This document shows, in pieces, positions 26,079 to 34,677 of a stretch of DNA of 64,000 nucleotides (position 1 is the stretch's first letter; each line of letters opens with the position of its first letter). This DNA is from Methanobrevibacter sp. (GTDB lineage: Archaea > Methanobacteriota > Methanobacteria > Methanobacteriales > Methanobacteriaceae), in contig NZ_JAFYHP010000027.1 of NCBI RefSeq assembly GCF_017539065.1, positions 34,121 through 98,120 of the forward strand, written 5' to 3'. The position numbers and the translations under genes were made by a program. Under the pieces are notes generated by a model. That model saw only the letters and a program-made list of their open reading frames with translations, did not search any database and had not been told where the DNA came from.

Positions 26079-27269
26079 CTATAATAATTTTTTCATTGCT
26101 TCTTCAAACTTATCCGTAATGGCTTCCCAATCATTTGATTTTACATATTCACGGGCATTGCTTGCAATTTCATCATATTGATTATTGGCCAAAATTGTTT
26201 CGGCAGTCTCTAAAACCTCTGATGCTTCTTGAATATACACAATACCGTTTCCATAGCCAAATTCTTTTGATATTCCAGGAAGTTCTGTTGCAATAACTAC
26301 TTTTTTCATTGCCAGATATTCATAAATTTTAATTGGAACAATATCCTGCATAATCGGTTCGTCGATATGTGCTGGAAGTAAGCAAAAATCGGCTGAAGCT
26401 AAAAATTCAGGTATTTTTTCGAATGGTTGTTTCCCTGTTAATATCAGCTGATCTGCCATATCGTATTCATCTCTGATTCGGCACATCTCATCATAGGCAT
26501 CTCCATCACCAACGACTAAAATCTTATAATTCGGATATTTATCTTTGTTTTCACCAAATTCGCGTGCAAGTTCTTTCATGCCTGCAAATTCATAAATCCA
26601 TCCCATAAAGAAAAGTACAATGTCATCTTTATCAATTCCATATTCGGCACGAATTCCTGAATCGTCTAAATCCGGATTATAACTATTCAAATCAATTCCT
26701 GCATCGATAAGTATTGTTGAATCCGGTTTTGCACCGACACTATAAGCAAATTCGGATAATTTTTTATTGATTGTAATTACCAAATCCGCGTTGCGAATAG
26801 TTTTTTCCGTAAACATCTGCCCAAGCTTTTGAAATGCCTTTTCAGGAATCAGCGCATATATGACATCAATGAAATAATAAACGAATGGAATATTATATTT
26901 CTTTGCCAATCTGGATGCATTATAAGAGTTCAAGATTCCCAATGCGAGAATAATATCGGGTTTGAATTCTTCAATCTGATGATTGATTTCGCTTTTATGT
27001 GTGAAAAATAAGGTTGCATAGTTCAGACCTTTGATTTTAATAAACCCTGGCCTTATGACCTCAATATTTGCCCCTTCTTTAATTTTTGAAACATTTTCAT
27101 GGACTTCCTTGTGATAAATCAAACCGCTGTCATCATCATTCGGCCAATCTATCGGGTAATCAATAACCTTTATTTGATGGCCCCTTTCCGCCATTCTCTC
27201 CATTAAATGATGTTGTTGGTGGGGATTTCTCTCTAACCAATCAGATTCCTGAACAACTAATATTTTCAT
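26079..27269 (-). CDS. GT4-family glycosyltransferase
   Basis: The 396-residue protein has the GT-B fold. The N-terminal Rossmann domain begins MKILVVQESDWLERNPHQQH with the acceptor-side HQ region. The C-terminal donor-binding domain has LFFMGWIYEFAGMKEL, KILVVGDGDAYDEM and the E-x7-E-like IKIYEYLAMKKVVIATELPG (about 325-345). It transfers a sugar from a nucleotide donor, probably in cell-surface glycan or glycolipid synthesis; donor and acceptor are unknown. It has no signal peptide. It is monocistronic and divergent from the DUF3795 gene. Confidence 0.9.
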   Translation of the reverse strand: MKILVVQESDWLERNPHQQHHLMERMAERGHQIKVIDYPIDWPNDDDSGLIYHKEVHENVSKIKEGANIEVIRPGFIKIKGLNYATLFFTHKSEINHQIEEFKPDIILALGILNSYNASRLAKKYNIPFVYYFIDVIYALIPEKAFQKLGQMFTEKTIRNADLVITINKKLSEFAYSVGAKPDSTILIDAGIDLNSYNPDLDDSGIRAEYGIDKDDIVLFFMGWIYEFAGMKELAREFGENKDKYPNYKILVVGDGDAYDEMCRIRDEYDMADQLILTGKQPFEKIPEFLASADFCLLPAHIDEPIMQDIVPIKIYEYLAMKKVVIATELPGISKEFGYGNGIVYIQEASEVLETAETILANNQYDEIASNAREYVKSNDWEAITDKFEEAMKKLL

Positions 27270-27309
27270 AGAGTAATATTTATTAAAAATTAAATATATA
27301 ACTTTCTTT

Positions 27310-27708
27310 ATGAAAATGCCTGAAACAATTGATTCAAAATTACTTGCCCCATGCGGGATTAACTGTATTAGCTGTGAAAAATATCAAAATCCGTGTGCGG
27401 GCTGTTTAATAAGTGATGATGGTAAAAGTAAGGCCAGTTTAAAATGCAAGATTAAAGCTTGTTTTGATTCAAAGAATTTCAGTTACTGTGGACGTTGCAG
27501 TGAATTCCCTTGTCCCTTAATTAAAAAGCACTCCAAAAAATATGTCAAAAGGCATGATTTAAATACCCTTGATAGTGCTAAAAGAATAAAAACAACAGGT
27601 ATTGGGCGAATGATGGCCCAAGACCGTGAAAAATGGTTATGTCCCGAATGTGGGGGAATCATAAAATTCCAAACTAAAGCTTGCAGCGAATGCGGATTTA
27701 AAAAATAA
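27310..27708 (+). CDS. DUF3795 cysteine-rich protein with extra zinc ribbon
   Basis: The product has 132 residues. Residues about 8-75 match DUF3795, a family with regularly placed cysteines (LAPCGINCISCEKY, PCAGC, CKIKACFDSK, YCGRCSEFPC) expected to bind zinc or an iron-sulfur cluster. The C-terminus adds a CxxC-CxxC zinc ribbon (WLCPECGG, ACSECGFKK). A TATA-like AAATATATAAC ends only about 15 nt before the ATG, so the mRNA may be nearly leaderless; a second ATG lies at 27316. Function unknown. Confidence 0.8.
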   Translation: MKMPETIDSKLLAPCGINCISCEKYQNPCAGCLISDDGKSKASLKCKIKACFDSKNFSYCGRCSEFPCPLIKKHSKKYVKRHDLNTLDSAKRIKTTGIGRMMAQDREKWLCPECGGIIKFQTKACSECGFKK

Positions 27709-27717
27709 TTATCCATA

Positions 27718-28140
27718 TTAATTTTTTAACTTATTGTTCAAGTCACGGGCAACCAAATAGTAATAGATATAAAAACCACACCATGAAATGGCTGCAAATA
27801 TGCAAGCTATGATAATCCATTCAATAATTATGCCTATTCCTAAGTTAATCGGCATCCATTGAAGATAGATTGCAACGGCAAATAATATTATCATTCCAAT
27901 ACCCATTTGGAATGCCACTTGAAGCGGGAATGCAATGTCTTCCCTTTCATAAATCAGTCCGGTCAATGAAAATCCCCAACCAACGACAATTGATCCAAGA
28001 AATGCATTTATGATTGTCCTTCCTGTAAACTGAACATTCTGAGGACCTCCCTGTAAGGAAATTAAAACCATGATGAACATTACAATAAAACAGCCGACAA
28101 AGGCACCCATTGCCAATCTTTTAATTAAATCAGTTTTCAT
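27718..28140 (-). CDS. DUF3021 membrane protein
   Basis: A 140-residue protein with four transmembrane helices, of the DUF3021 type that bacteria encode directly downstream of a small LytTR regulator. The same arrangement is seen here: 8 nt separate it from the LytTR gene. In bacteria the membrane partner is thought to restrain the regulator, by analogy with LytTR regulatory systems. Motifs visible are GRTIINAFLGSIVVGWGFSL and YEREDIAFPLQ. Confidence 0.82.
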   Translation of the reverse strand: MKTDLIKRLAMGAFVGCFIVMFIMVLISLQGGPQNVQFTGRTIINAFLGSIVVGWGFSLTGLIYEREDIAFPLQVAFQMGIGMIILFAVAIYLQWMPINLGIGIIIEWIIIACIFAAISWCGFYIYYYLVARDLNNKLKN

Positions 28141-28148
28141 ATTCTCAC

Positions 28149-28589
28149 CTATAAATCTAAAGCATTTTTAAAATCAGGCAAATATTTCCTTGAGATATTG
28201 TCTTTCAGACCATTTTTAAGTTGTATAAACATCATTCCCTTAAGTGATGGAGCCACTCTTTCGATTCTTTTCAGATTGACAATAGTGGTTTTTGAAATAC
28301 GGACAAAATCACTACTTAAAGTATCTTCAACTTGATATAATGGTTTTTTAATTAGATATTCACTACTTTCCGTATACACCTTTACCTGCTTGTCTTCAAC
28401 TCTGAACATGAAAATTTCATCCAATTGCAAAAGCGCAATGTCAGCCCCTTTCTTAACGGCAACCATATCAGATGATTCATCACTTTCTAAAATAGACATT
28501 GCTTTTGTAACATTATCCGTAAGTTCATTAGTGTGAATATCCGCATAAGGCTCTTCAATATCTCTTGAAACAAATAAATTTACCTTCAT
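28149..28589 (-). CDS. LytTR-family DNA-binding regulator
   Basis: The 146-residue protein has a short N-terminal domain and a C-terminal LytTR domain (about 55-146): ADIALLQLDEIFMFRVEDKQ, KVYTESSEYLIKKPLYQVED and FVRISKTTIVNLKRIERVAP. LytTR domains bind DNA through a beta-fold and are bacterial; they are uncommon in archaea. There is no receiver domain, so control probably comes from the DUF3021 partner. It is third in a four-gene operon (2TM, 2TM, LytTR, DUF3021), all within 10 nt of each other. It may autoregulate the promoter near 29134-29174. Confidence 0.9.
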   Translation of the reverse strand: MKVNLFVSRDIEEPYADIHTNELTDNVTKAMSILESDESSDMVAVKKGADIALLQLDEIFMFRVEDKQVKVYTESSEYLIKKPLYQVEDTLSSDFVRISKTTIVNLKRIERVAPSLKGMMFIQLKNGLKDNISRKYLPDFKNALDL

Positions 28590-28592
28590 AGT

Positions 28593-28868
28593 TTATTTCC
28601 TTAATTTTTCCATTTCCTCTTGAATTTTACGTTCTCTGTATTCTTCAGTTTCAAATTTATCAGTAAATACAAATGCTTTTAAAAAGTCAACAAAAACTCC
28701 AATCCCCCAGAAGAATACCGGGAACAATACCCACCAGAAGTCTGGAGTGAATATTGCATTAATAATGGCTAAAAATGCATTGACAATAACATAAGCCTTG
28801 AAATTCTTATAAAATTTAATTTTACGATCAGCTCTTTCTTCCGCTAATGCTCTTAAACTATCACTCAT
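28593..28868 (-). CDS. 2TM-domain small membrane protein
   Basis: A 91-residue protein: charged N-terminal helix (LRALAEERADRKIKFYKNF), two hydrophobic segments (AYVIVNAFLAIINAIF, WWVLFPVFFWGIGVFVDFL) and a charged tail. This is the 2TM domain that bacteria often link to LytTR or sensor kinases. It is a paralogue of the next gene and probably works with it and the LytTR/DUF3021 pair at the membrane. Confidence 0.8.
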   Translation of the reverse strand: MSDSLRALAEERADRKIKFYKNFKAYVIVNAFLAIINAIFTPDFWWVLFPVFFWGIGVFVDFLKAFVFTDKFETEEYRERKIQEEMEKLRK

Positions 28869-29120
28869 CTAATCACCCATCCTTTGGAGTTCTTTTTGAA
28901 CCATTTTTTCTCTATAATCCCCTAGGGAATATGCATTGAAGAAGTCATCTAAAACACCAATTCCCCAAAAAAACATTACAAATGCTAATAACCAAAAGCT
29001 TTGTAAAAATACAAAACAAATAATTGCTATTATTGTATTTACAATCAAATATTTATATAGATTTTCTTGAAACTTAATTTTCGCATCTACTCTTTTCTCT
29101 GCAATATATCTTAAATCCAT
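28869..29120 (-). CDS. 2TM-domain small membrane protein (paralogue)
   Basis: The first gene of the LytTR operon, 83 residues. Same plan as its neighbour: charged helix, then two membrane segments (LIVNTIIAIICFVFL, LLAFVMFFWGIGVLDDF). Tandem duplication is evident from the shared FFWGIGV and the matching ends. A GGTG RBS lies before the ATG. Confidence 0.8.
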   Translation of the reverse strand: MDLRYIAEKRVDAKIKFQENLYKYLIVNTIIAIICFVFLQSFWLLAFVMFFWGIGVLDDFFNAYSLGDYREKMVQKELQRMGD

Positions 29121-29133
29121 TTTTTTACACCTT

Positions 29134-29174
29134 TTAACTATTCGTTAATATAACTAAGTAAAAGACTATATAAA
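29134..29174 (-). promoter_or_regulatory. Promoter of the LytTR operon
   Basis: On the minus strand the TATA box TTTATATA (29167-29174) lies about 50 nt before the ATG. Between them is an inverted repeat TTAAC-GAATA-GTTAA (29134-29148) near the expected start of transcription, a possible repressor site. It does not match the spaced direct repeats typical of bacterial LytTR sites. Confidence 0.45.
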
Positions 29175-29242
29175 TGGCTATTTGGCAATGTTTCCAAGAT
29201 GCAGAATTTGATTACTGAAATGCAAAAAATAAGAATTAAAAG

Positions 29243-29265
29243 TAGTAGCTATAATACAGCTACTA
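29243..29265 (-). terminator. Stop-overlapping hairpin terminator of the kinase/cyclase pair
   Basis: A perfect 8-bp stem TAGTAGCT / AGCTACTA with a 7-nt loop contains the TAG stop (29249-29251). T-rich sequence follows on the minus strand. Confidence 0.55.
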
Positions 29266-29947
29266 AGAAATATAAAATTGAAGTTACAGCAGGAACTGTT
29301 AAGTTGTCAATTCCACCATAACTAAATGCTTCACATAATGTTGCAACTGCTGAAATCATTATTATGTTTACAATATTGAATTCAGGCATTGTGCATCCGA
29401 TTGAACTGAAGACCATCCATACAAATACGCTCATTACAGAGGTAATAACAAACATTGTAAGTGATCCTTCAAGAGATTTTGTACCTCCGAATACTGTGTA
29501 TTTGACTTTTCCGAATTTTTGACCAATTAATGCTGCAAATCCGTCACCATATACCATAGGTACAATAGCTAATGCTACAATCCAAATGTAGAATTTTGGA
29601 TCGTTTGCAGGAGCAATCATTGCAAATACTGCAATTAAAATGGTCCAAATTAATGCATAGAAGAATAATCCCAATGCATGACCGGATTCAGTTACACTGT
29701 TTTCTATCTTAATTGGTGAATATTCAGTCAAGAAGAACAATGCAATTGTAATCGGCAGTGTTAAAAACCAGACCATTACCCAAGGATCTGAGAAAAATGG
29801 CATGGCAAATATCATGTTACCTACCATAATATGTAAAAATTTACGTGAAACCTCAGGCCGTGTCTTTAAAACCATTTCAGCTACAACGAAAATGACGGCT
29901 ACATAAACATATACAATAATTAATGCAAGGATGTCTGTGAATATCAT
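29249..29947 (-). CDS. Phytol/dolichol kinase-like (SEC59/VTE5 family) membrane protein
   Basis: The 232-residue integral membrane protein has about seven helices. It carries the family signature of polyprenol kinases related to CDP-diglyceride synthases: RKFLHIMVGN near 36-45, YGDGFAALIGQKFGK (about 137-151) and FGGTKSLEGSLTMF (about 156-169). Members phosphorylate an isoprenoid alcohol with CTP (dolichol, phytol) or use related lipid substrates. In an archaeon, geranylgeraniol-type alcohols are plausible substrates. Its start overlaps the stop of the cyclase-like gene by one base (TAATG), so the two are translationally coupled. Confidence 0.8.
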   Translation of the reverse strand: MIFTDILALIIVYVYVAVIFVVAEMVLKTRPEVSRKFLHIMVGNMIFAMPFFSDPWVMVWFLTLPITIALFFLTEYSPIKIENSVTESGHALGLFFYALIWTILIAVFAMIAPANDPKFYIWIVALAIVPMVYGDGFAALIGQKFGKVKYTVFGGTKSLEGSLTMFVITSVMSVFVWMVFSSIGCTMPEFNIVNIIMISAVATLCEAFSYGGIDNLTVPAVTSILYFLVAVL

Positions 29948-31065
29948 TATTTATCATACTCCCCATATTCACAGCCGGCATTTTCCATTTTAACATGATC
30001 AATTAGGGTTCCGTCTTTTTTGTATAGTTTTATTTCGCCCCAACCATTTCCACCATTCCATAAACGGTTGTGTCTTTTTTGGCCATCCGGAGCCTCATAA
30101 TTAATAAATAACATCTCATCACGTTTACAGTAGAGCACCATTTCCATTTTGGAATTTTTATTACTTGCATTTACATGCCAGGTATGTACATCTTCCCCTT
30201 CTTCAAAGTCAAAATCGATTTTTACCATGTTCCAGAATCTTGCAAAATTGTATTCATACATGGTACCTTCATAGTAAAATCCAATTAGTAATTTACGAGG
30301 AATTGAAATACCAAATGCTTTTGGTTTTCCTCCTCCGGCTTCAAATGCAGAATTATTTAATTTTTTACCTGTAATAAGGCTTGTTAAGTTACATGAAGAA
30401 ATCCATAACCATGGTGAGGTAAAGTCTCCTCCCCAGTTTTTATCTGCATAACCATATGATTTTTCTGGAATGACCTCATATTCTTCCCCATCTAACCATA
30501 TTGTTCCGCTGTATTGGGTTTTGATTCCTTCCGCATGCCAAAACATTTCAAATGAGTTTAATTTTCTAAATAAAGAGCTTGCACCATAACCAACATTGAA
30601 AGTGATTTGTTTGTCAATATCTAAATCCCACATCATGTCTCCGGCATCACACATGTATTCCGGGTGATTTTTAGCATCTTCTTCAGATACTCTTGAAAAT
30701 CCACTCATGTGAGTTTCAGTTAGACTGCAATCTCCTACACGAATATTCAATTCATCATCTGGGCATTCAAAGTATTTCATTGAGTAAAAATTATGAATTT
30801 GTTTTGGATTTTTACCCCAAGTTCCTGCTTTAACCATACAATAAGATGGTTTTTTGCCCGCAGCTTTGTTTTCAGGTAATTGTCCAAGTGTAGGTTCTTC
30901 TTCAGCTAAAGCAGGGTTACAGACAAAGTATTCAATAAAAAAAGGTCTTGGTTCGCCAGTTTTCTTATTATATGCAGTTAAAGAATGCCACCACCAATCA
31001 TAACCTTTCTTGGCAAGTGGTCCTTTGAGCATAAAATAATCTCTTTTCAAATCACTTTTATTCAT
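29947..31065 (-). CDS. Tocopherol-cyclase-like (VTE1/lipocalin-type) protein
   Basis: The 372-residue soluble protein resembles tocopherol cyclase and the related AttH/CrtC lipocalin-like hydroxylase fold. Aromatic-rich beta strands start at YDWWWHSLTAYNKKTGEPRP. The family-like centre FWHAEGIKTQYSGTIWLDGE, SYGYADKNWGGDF and WLWISSCNL spans about 175-230. Plants and cyanobacteria use this fold to cyclise prenyl-quinols; archaea make no tocopherol, so the substrate must differ. Pairing with a VTE5-like kinase suggests shared prenyl-lipid chemistry. Family assignment is by motif only. Confidence 0.65.
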   Translation of the reverse strand: MNKSDLKRDYFMLKGPLAKKGYDWWWHSLTAYNKKTGEPRPFFIEYFVCNPALAEEEPTLGQLPENKAAGKKPSYCMVKAGTWGKNPKQIHNFYSMKYFECPDDELNIRVGDCSLTETHMSGFSRVSEEDAKNHPEYMCDAGDMMWDLDIDKQITFNVGYGASSLFRKLNSFEMFWHAEGIKTQYSGTIWLDGEEYEVIPEKSYGYADKNWGGDFTSPWLWISSCNLTSLITGKKLNNSAFEAGGGKPKAFGISIPRKLLIGFYYEGTMYEYNFARFWNMVKIDFDFEEGEDVHTWHVNASNKNSKMEMVLYCKRDEMLFINYEAPDGQKRHNRLWNGGNGWGEIKLYKKDGTLIDHVKMENAGCEYGEYDK

Positions 31066-31214
31066 TTTAATCCTCCAAGGTAAGATAATATAATATTTGT
31101 TTAAATCCTTTTAAATAATTTATTCTAAAATTTCCAATGAAAAACATGATTTTTATCAAATTAATTTAAAAAAAAGAGTTTTAGCAAAAAAAGTTTAAAT
31201 AAATTTTAAAAAAA

Positions 31215-31316
31215 TTAAAAATTTTCATCATCATCGCCAAAAGCATCATGTCTCCAATCCGGACAGTCTCTTCCCCTTTTTTCATCCCATTTCCCATAAA
31301 GTGGGCATCAGACCAT
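31215..31316 (-). pseudogene. Tiny cysteine-rich ORF interrupted by an in-frame TGA
   Basis: Read on the minus strand, ATG GTC is followed by TGA (31308-31310), and then the frame continues for 30 protein-like codons: CPLYGKWDEKRGRDCPDWRH then DAFGDDDENF and TAA. The composition (two Cys, three Trp/Tyr, charged tail) is unlike random AT-rich sequence. It lies 5 nt after the EamA-like stop. Without the TGA codon it would encode a 32-residue protein. It may be a recently inactivated small gene, a sequencing error, or a frame with an unrecognised start. Confidence 0.4.
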
Positions 31317-31321
31317 TGCAA

Positions 31322-31747
31322 CTAAATATTAATTAAGACTAATCCAAACATGCAGACAATTACGCCTATAATCTGGTTGATGGAAACATTTTCTCTGTAC
31401 AAAAAATAACCCACAAATAAAAGAACACAAGCAAGACCGATATTTGCAACTACACTGGCTGTACTGACAGCCCATCCCGCACGATATACGAATACATATC
31501 CTACTTCAAGACCTACAATAGCCAATGCTAAAATAACAGATGTCCAATTGATTTTAGACATCTCCTCACCTACATTTGATGGTCCCACCATGAATATGAA
31601 AATTATGGCAGAAATAATCGTTGCAACTAAATAGGTAACCATTAATGCACCAAATGGATTGACATCTGAAGGCATTGCCTTCATACACACGTTATAAAAA
31701 GTATTAGAAAGAATAACTATTAGAATCGGCCAGATTAAATTCCACAT
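31322..31747 (-). CDS. EamA/DMT-type small transporter
   Basis: A 141-residue protein from the ATG at 31747 (an upstream in-frame TTG at 31756 has no RBS). It has four to five transmembrane helices with the half-size drug/metabolite transporter pattern: WPILIVILSNTFYNVCMKAM at the start and VANIGLACVLLFVGYFLYRE plus IIGVIVCMFGLVLI at the end. Such half-size members work as dimers. The substrate is unknown. It lies after the upp terminator hairpin, so it may be expressed by read-through or from a weak promoter in the 40-nt gap. Confidence 0.75.
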   Translation of the reverse strand: MWNLIWPILIVILSNTFYNVCMKAMPSDVNPFGALMVTYLVATIISAIIFIFMVGPSNVGEEMSKINWTSVILALAIVGLEVGYVFVYRAGWAVSTASVVANIGLACVLLFVGYFLYRENVSINQIIGVIVCMFGLVLINI

Positions 31748-31770
31748 AAAAATCAAAAAAAGAAAAAGTA

Positions 31771-31789
31771 AGTGAAGTTAAACTTCACT
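31771..31789 (-). terminator. Stop-overlapping hairpin terminator of upp
   Basis: AGTGAAGTT-A-AACTTCACT, 9-bp arms with a single-base centre, overlaps the upp stop codon (31788-31790). A T-rich stretch follows on the minus strand. Confidence 0.5.
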
Positions 31790-32414
31790 ATTTTGTTCCA
31801 TATACTCTGTCACCTGCATCTCCAAGACCCGGTAGGATATATGCATTTTCGTTTAATTCCCTGTCAACAACTGCACAGAAGATTTGGACATCAGGATGGT
31901 CTTCTTCAATGCATTTGATACCTTGAGGAGCTGCCACAATGCATAGCAATTTAACTTTGGACACGCCATCCTGCTTAAGTCTTGAAATTGTTGCGGATGC
32001 GCTTCCACCTGTTGCAAGCATAGGATCAACCACTAAAACTTCCCTATCGCCAATTCCATCCGGCATTTTATAGTAGTATTCAATTGGTTGGAATGTTTCT
32101 TCATCACGATAAAGACCAATGTGGCCTATTTTTGCATTTGGAATAACATTTAAAATTCCATCAACCATCCCCATACCTGCTCTTAAAATTGGTACGATGG
32201 CATAATTGTCTTCATTTAACATTCCAGTATCCATTTTTTCAAGAGGAGTTTCAATTGTTGCTTCTTCAAGTTTTGCATCCCTCATAGCTTCATAAACAAG
32301 GATTGTTGAAATTTCTGTTACTAATTCTCTGAATTCTTTTGTTCCTGTGTTTATATCTCTTAATATTGCTAGTTTATGAGTTATTAATGGATGATTTAGG
32401 ACAAATTCATTCAT
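31788..32414 (-). CDS. upp: Uracil phosphoribosyltransferase
   Basis: The 208-residue enzyme makes UMP from uracil and PRPP in the cytoplasm. Family motifs: N-terminal [33 protein letters not shown], the PRPP loop [15 protein letters not shown] (about 127-141) and the uracil-binding [16 protein letters not shown] end. Its start overlaps the end of the uracil permease gene by 8 nt: a pyrimidine salvage operon. Confidence 0.97.
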   Translation of the reverse strand: MNEFVLNHPLITHKLAILRDINTGTKEFRELVTEISTILVYEAMRDAKLEEATIETPLEKMDTGMLNEDNYAIVPILRAGMGMVDGILNVIPNAKIGHIGLYRDEETFQPIEYYYKMPDGIGDREVLVVDPMLATGGSASATISRLKQDGVSKVKLLCIVAAPQGIKCIEEDHPDVQIFCAVVDRELNENAYILPGLGDAGDRVYGTK

Positions 32415-33696
32415 GTTTTTCCTCCGGAATGCAAAGGTTTAATAATACACCAACAATAGCTGCAAGAGACATTCCAGATATTGCAATAGATAAATCTCCA
32501 TTTACAATAGATAATGTTGCTCCACCTAAACCTAAAACAAGCATGGTTGCAGCCACAACAACATTTTTAGTATTGTTGAAGTCAACTTGGTTGTGGATTA
32601 AGATTTTTAAACCATTTACACAGATGAATCCATATAATAATACTGAAATACCACCTAAAACAGGCTGTGGAATTGCAGTTAAAAGTGCAGTTAAATGACC
32701 TGAAAATGCAAATATTATTGCAATAACTGCTGCAAGACCAATAACATAAGTAGATGCAACACGAGTCATACCAACAACAGAAGTATTTTCACCGTAGGTA
32801 GTGTTAGCAGGACCTCCTAAAAATGCTGCTAAGAATGTTGCAAGACCATCACCGAGCAATGTTCTTTGAAGACCTGGATCTTCGATTAAATCACGACCAA
32901 TGATTTCACTTAATACTTTGTGGTCTCCAACGTGTTCTACCATTGTTACAAGTGCGATTGGAACAATTGTCAAGATTGCAGCGAAGTTCAAATCATAATT
33001 CATAAATGGCAAGTAAAATCTAGGTATCTCAATTACATTGGCGGTTAATGCTTGTGTGAAATCAACCATACCAAGAGCAGCTGCTACAATATAACCTACA
33101 ATAATACCGATTAAAAATGGAATAACTTGCAGGATTCCTTTTCCACGAATTGCCACTAATGCTGTTACTAAAAATGATATGAAAGCAACAAGCAAATTAG
33201 TCCATGGAACAACAGCCAAATCCAAACCAATTTCTTGAATAGCTGTTGGAGCAAGAGATAAACCTATTACCATAATCATCGGACCAACTACAACTGGAGG
33301 CAGTAATTTGTTAATCCATCCAGGACCGGTCATACGAATTATCAAGGAAATAATTACGTAAACAATACCTACCATCATCAATGCTGTAAATACGCTTCCA
33401 GTACCCCCAATTGCATAACCTGCAATCATAGGAGCAATGAATGCAAAGGAACTTCCCAGATATACTGGGCTTCTATTACGAGTACAAATTAAATAAATTA
33501 TTGTACCTAAACCAGATGAAACTAATGCCACTGGAATTGATAAAATATCTGCACCAGCTGTGGTGTTTACAACGATAGGAACTAAAATTGTCGCCCCGAA
33601 CATTGCGCATACATGCTGAATAGCAAGAAGGACCCACCTAAGTGTGGTTGGTTTATCACCAGTGCCAAGTAGCATATTACTATTTTCTTCCACCAT
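32407..33696 (-). CDS. uraA: Uracil/xanthine permease (NCS2 family)
   Basis: A 429-residue permease with about 14 membrane segments. NCS2 motifs include [16 protein letters not shown] near the start, [12 protein letters not shown], and [19 protein letters not shown] (the substrate-site His/Glu region, about 245-265), then [20 protein letters not shown]. It imports uracil, which fits its overlap with upp. I chose the ATG at 33696 with GTGAT just upstream, rather than an in-frame GTG at 33705. The long AT-rich region upstream holds the promoter. Confidence 0.92.
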   Translation of the reverse strand: MVEENSNMLLGTGDKPTTLRWVLLAIQHVCAMFGATILVPIVVNTTAGADILSIPVALVSSGLGTIIYLICTRNRSPVYLGSSFAFIAPMIAGYAIGGTGSVFTALMMVGIVYVIISLIIRMTGPGWINKLLPPVVVGPMIMVIGLSLAPTAIQEIGLDLAVVPWTNLLVAFISFLVTALVAIRGKGILQVIPFLIGIIVGYIVAAALGMVDFTQALTANVIEIPRFYLPFMNYDLNFAAILTIVPIALVTMVEHVGDHKVLSEIIGRDLIEDPGLQRTLLGDGLATFLAAFLGGPANTTYGENTSVVGMTRVASTYVIGLAAVIAIIFAFSGHLTALLTAIPQPVLGGISVLLYGFICVNGLKILIHNQVDFNNTKNVVVAATMLVLGLGGATLSIVNGDLSIAISGMSLAAIVGVLLNLCIPEEKHE

Positions 33697-33933
33697 ATAT
33701 ATCACAAAATTTTCCTATATTTTATCATAAATTGATTAATAATTTTAAAAAATTCTATTGAATAATTTAATAATTAATATAAAAATATTTAAAATATATA
33801 AAAACTTATTTTAAATATATTATAACAATTTCTGATTATTAATATATATCTGAATAAAATAATAAAATACTTTCTATTTGAAAAGTTATTTTAAAAAAAT
33901 AAAAAAAAGTTGGGAAAAATTTCCCATTAAAAT
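33697..33933 (-). terminator. Gap between yhhQ and uraA: hairpin terminator plus uraA promoter
   Basis: A strong terminator for the YhhQ gene sits at 33911-33926 (TGGGAAA-AA-TTTCCCA), followed on the minus strand by two T-runs. It lies to the left of the uraA promoter region, so it ends transcripts arriving from neither uraA nor its promoter but would need to act after the YhhQ stop at 33934. The remaining AT-rich DNA (33697-33900) must hold the uraA promoter; several TATA-like stretches are present and none can be singled out. Confidence 0.5.
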
Positions 33934-34575
33934 TTAAGCTTCTGCAGGTTTTCCTTTTTCAGCCCATTTTACAGTCATAGTTGTAAATGGTTGAGCGATT
34001 ACAGTCCAAATTAAACTTAAAACCCAATGTGAGAATACCATGATTAAGATTTCGATAGGTGCGTAAACACCAGCGAATGCTAAACCAAGGAATACAAAGT
34101 TATCGATCAATTGACTGAATCCGATAACACCGAAGTTTATGATGGAAGAGTAGTCCCTTCCTCTGTTAACAATAACAGTCAATCTTGCATTTACGAAGTT
34201 ACCGATTAAGTAACTAATGTAAGATGCTACAAGAATTCTTGGGGTTTGGGTAAATACAAATGCTAGGCTTGAATCTCCGGTAAAGAATGATGGAGAAGGT
34301 AAGAACAATATTAAAGTTGTCATGAACACAAATAATACGTCAACAGCAATACCCAATATAAGGGTCCTCTGTGCGGTTCTCTCACCGTAAACATCTGCTA
34401 TTACGTTTGTTAAAATATATACCAAAGGATAGATTAAAACTCCTGCTGGAGTTTCCATTCCTAAAAATCCGATGTTAATAATTTTAACAGTGATTAAGTT
34501 TGCTATGGTAAACGCCATACAGAAAAATGCAGTAATTATTACTCTTTTTTCAGTAAAGTCAAAATTTAAATCCAT
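33934..34575 (-). CDS. Queuosine-precursor transporter family (YhhQ/VUT) protein
   Basis: A 213-residue, six-helix membrane protein of the YhhQ/VUT_1 family, importers of 7-deazaguanine precursors (preQ0, preQ1 or queuine). Signature: TPAGVLIYPLVYILTNVIAD, VYGERTAQR and SQLIDNFVFLGLAF. In archaea such precursors feed archaeosine in tRNA, so salvage of preQ0 is the likely use. It is monocistronic, ending at a strong hairpin terminator. Confidence 0.88.
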   Translation of the reverse strand: MDLNFDFTEKRVIITAFFCMAFTIANLITVKIINIGFLGMETPAGVLIYPLVYILTNVIADVYGERTAQRTLILGIAVDVLFVFMTTLILFLPSPSFFTGDSSLAFVFTQTPRILVASYISYLIGNFVNARLTVIVNRGRDYSSIINFGVIGFSQLIDNFVFLGLAFAGVYAPIEILIMVFSHWVLSLIWTVIAQPFTTMTVKWAEKGKPAEA

Positions 34576-34677
34576 ACAAAATAATATTAAGTTTTAAAGT
34601 ATTTAAAAGTAATTATAAAGCTTATTTGAATTAAATAAAATAAAAATGATTAAAAAAACAAGAATAATAGAAAAAAA

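Noticed and set aside
29134..29174. Bacterial LytTR direct-repeat binding site before the 2TM gene
   Set aside because: TAGTTA-like copies occur but the spacing does not fit the two-turn direct-repeat pattern of LytTR sites.
31308..31310. TGA read as selenocysteine in the micro-ORF
   Set aside because: The presumed order has no known selenocysteine machinery, and no downstream insertion element is visible.
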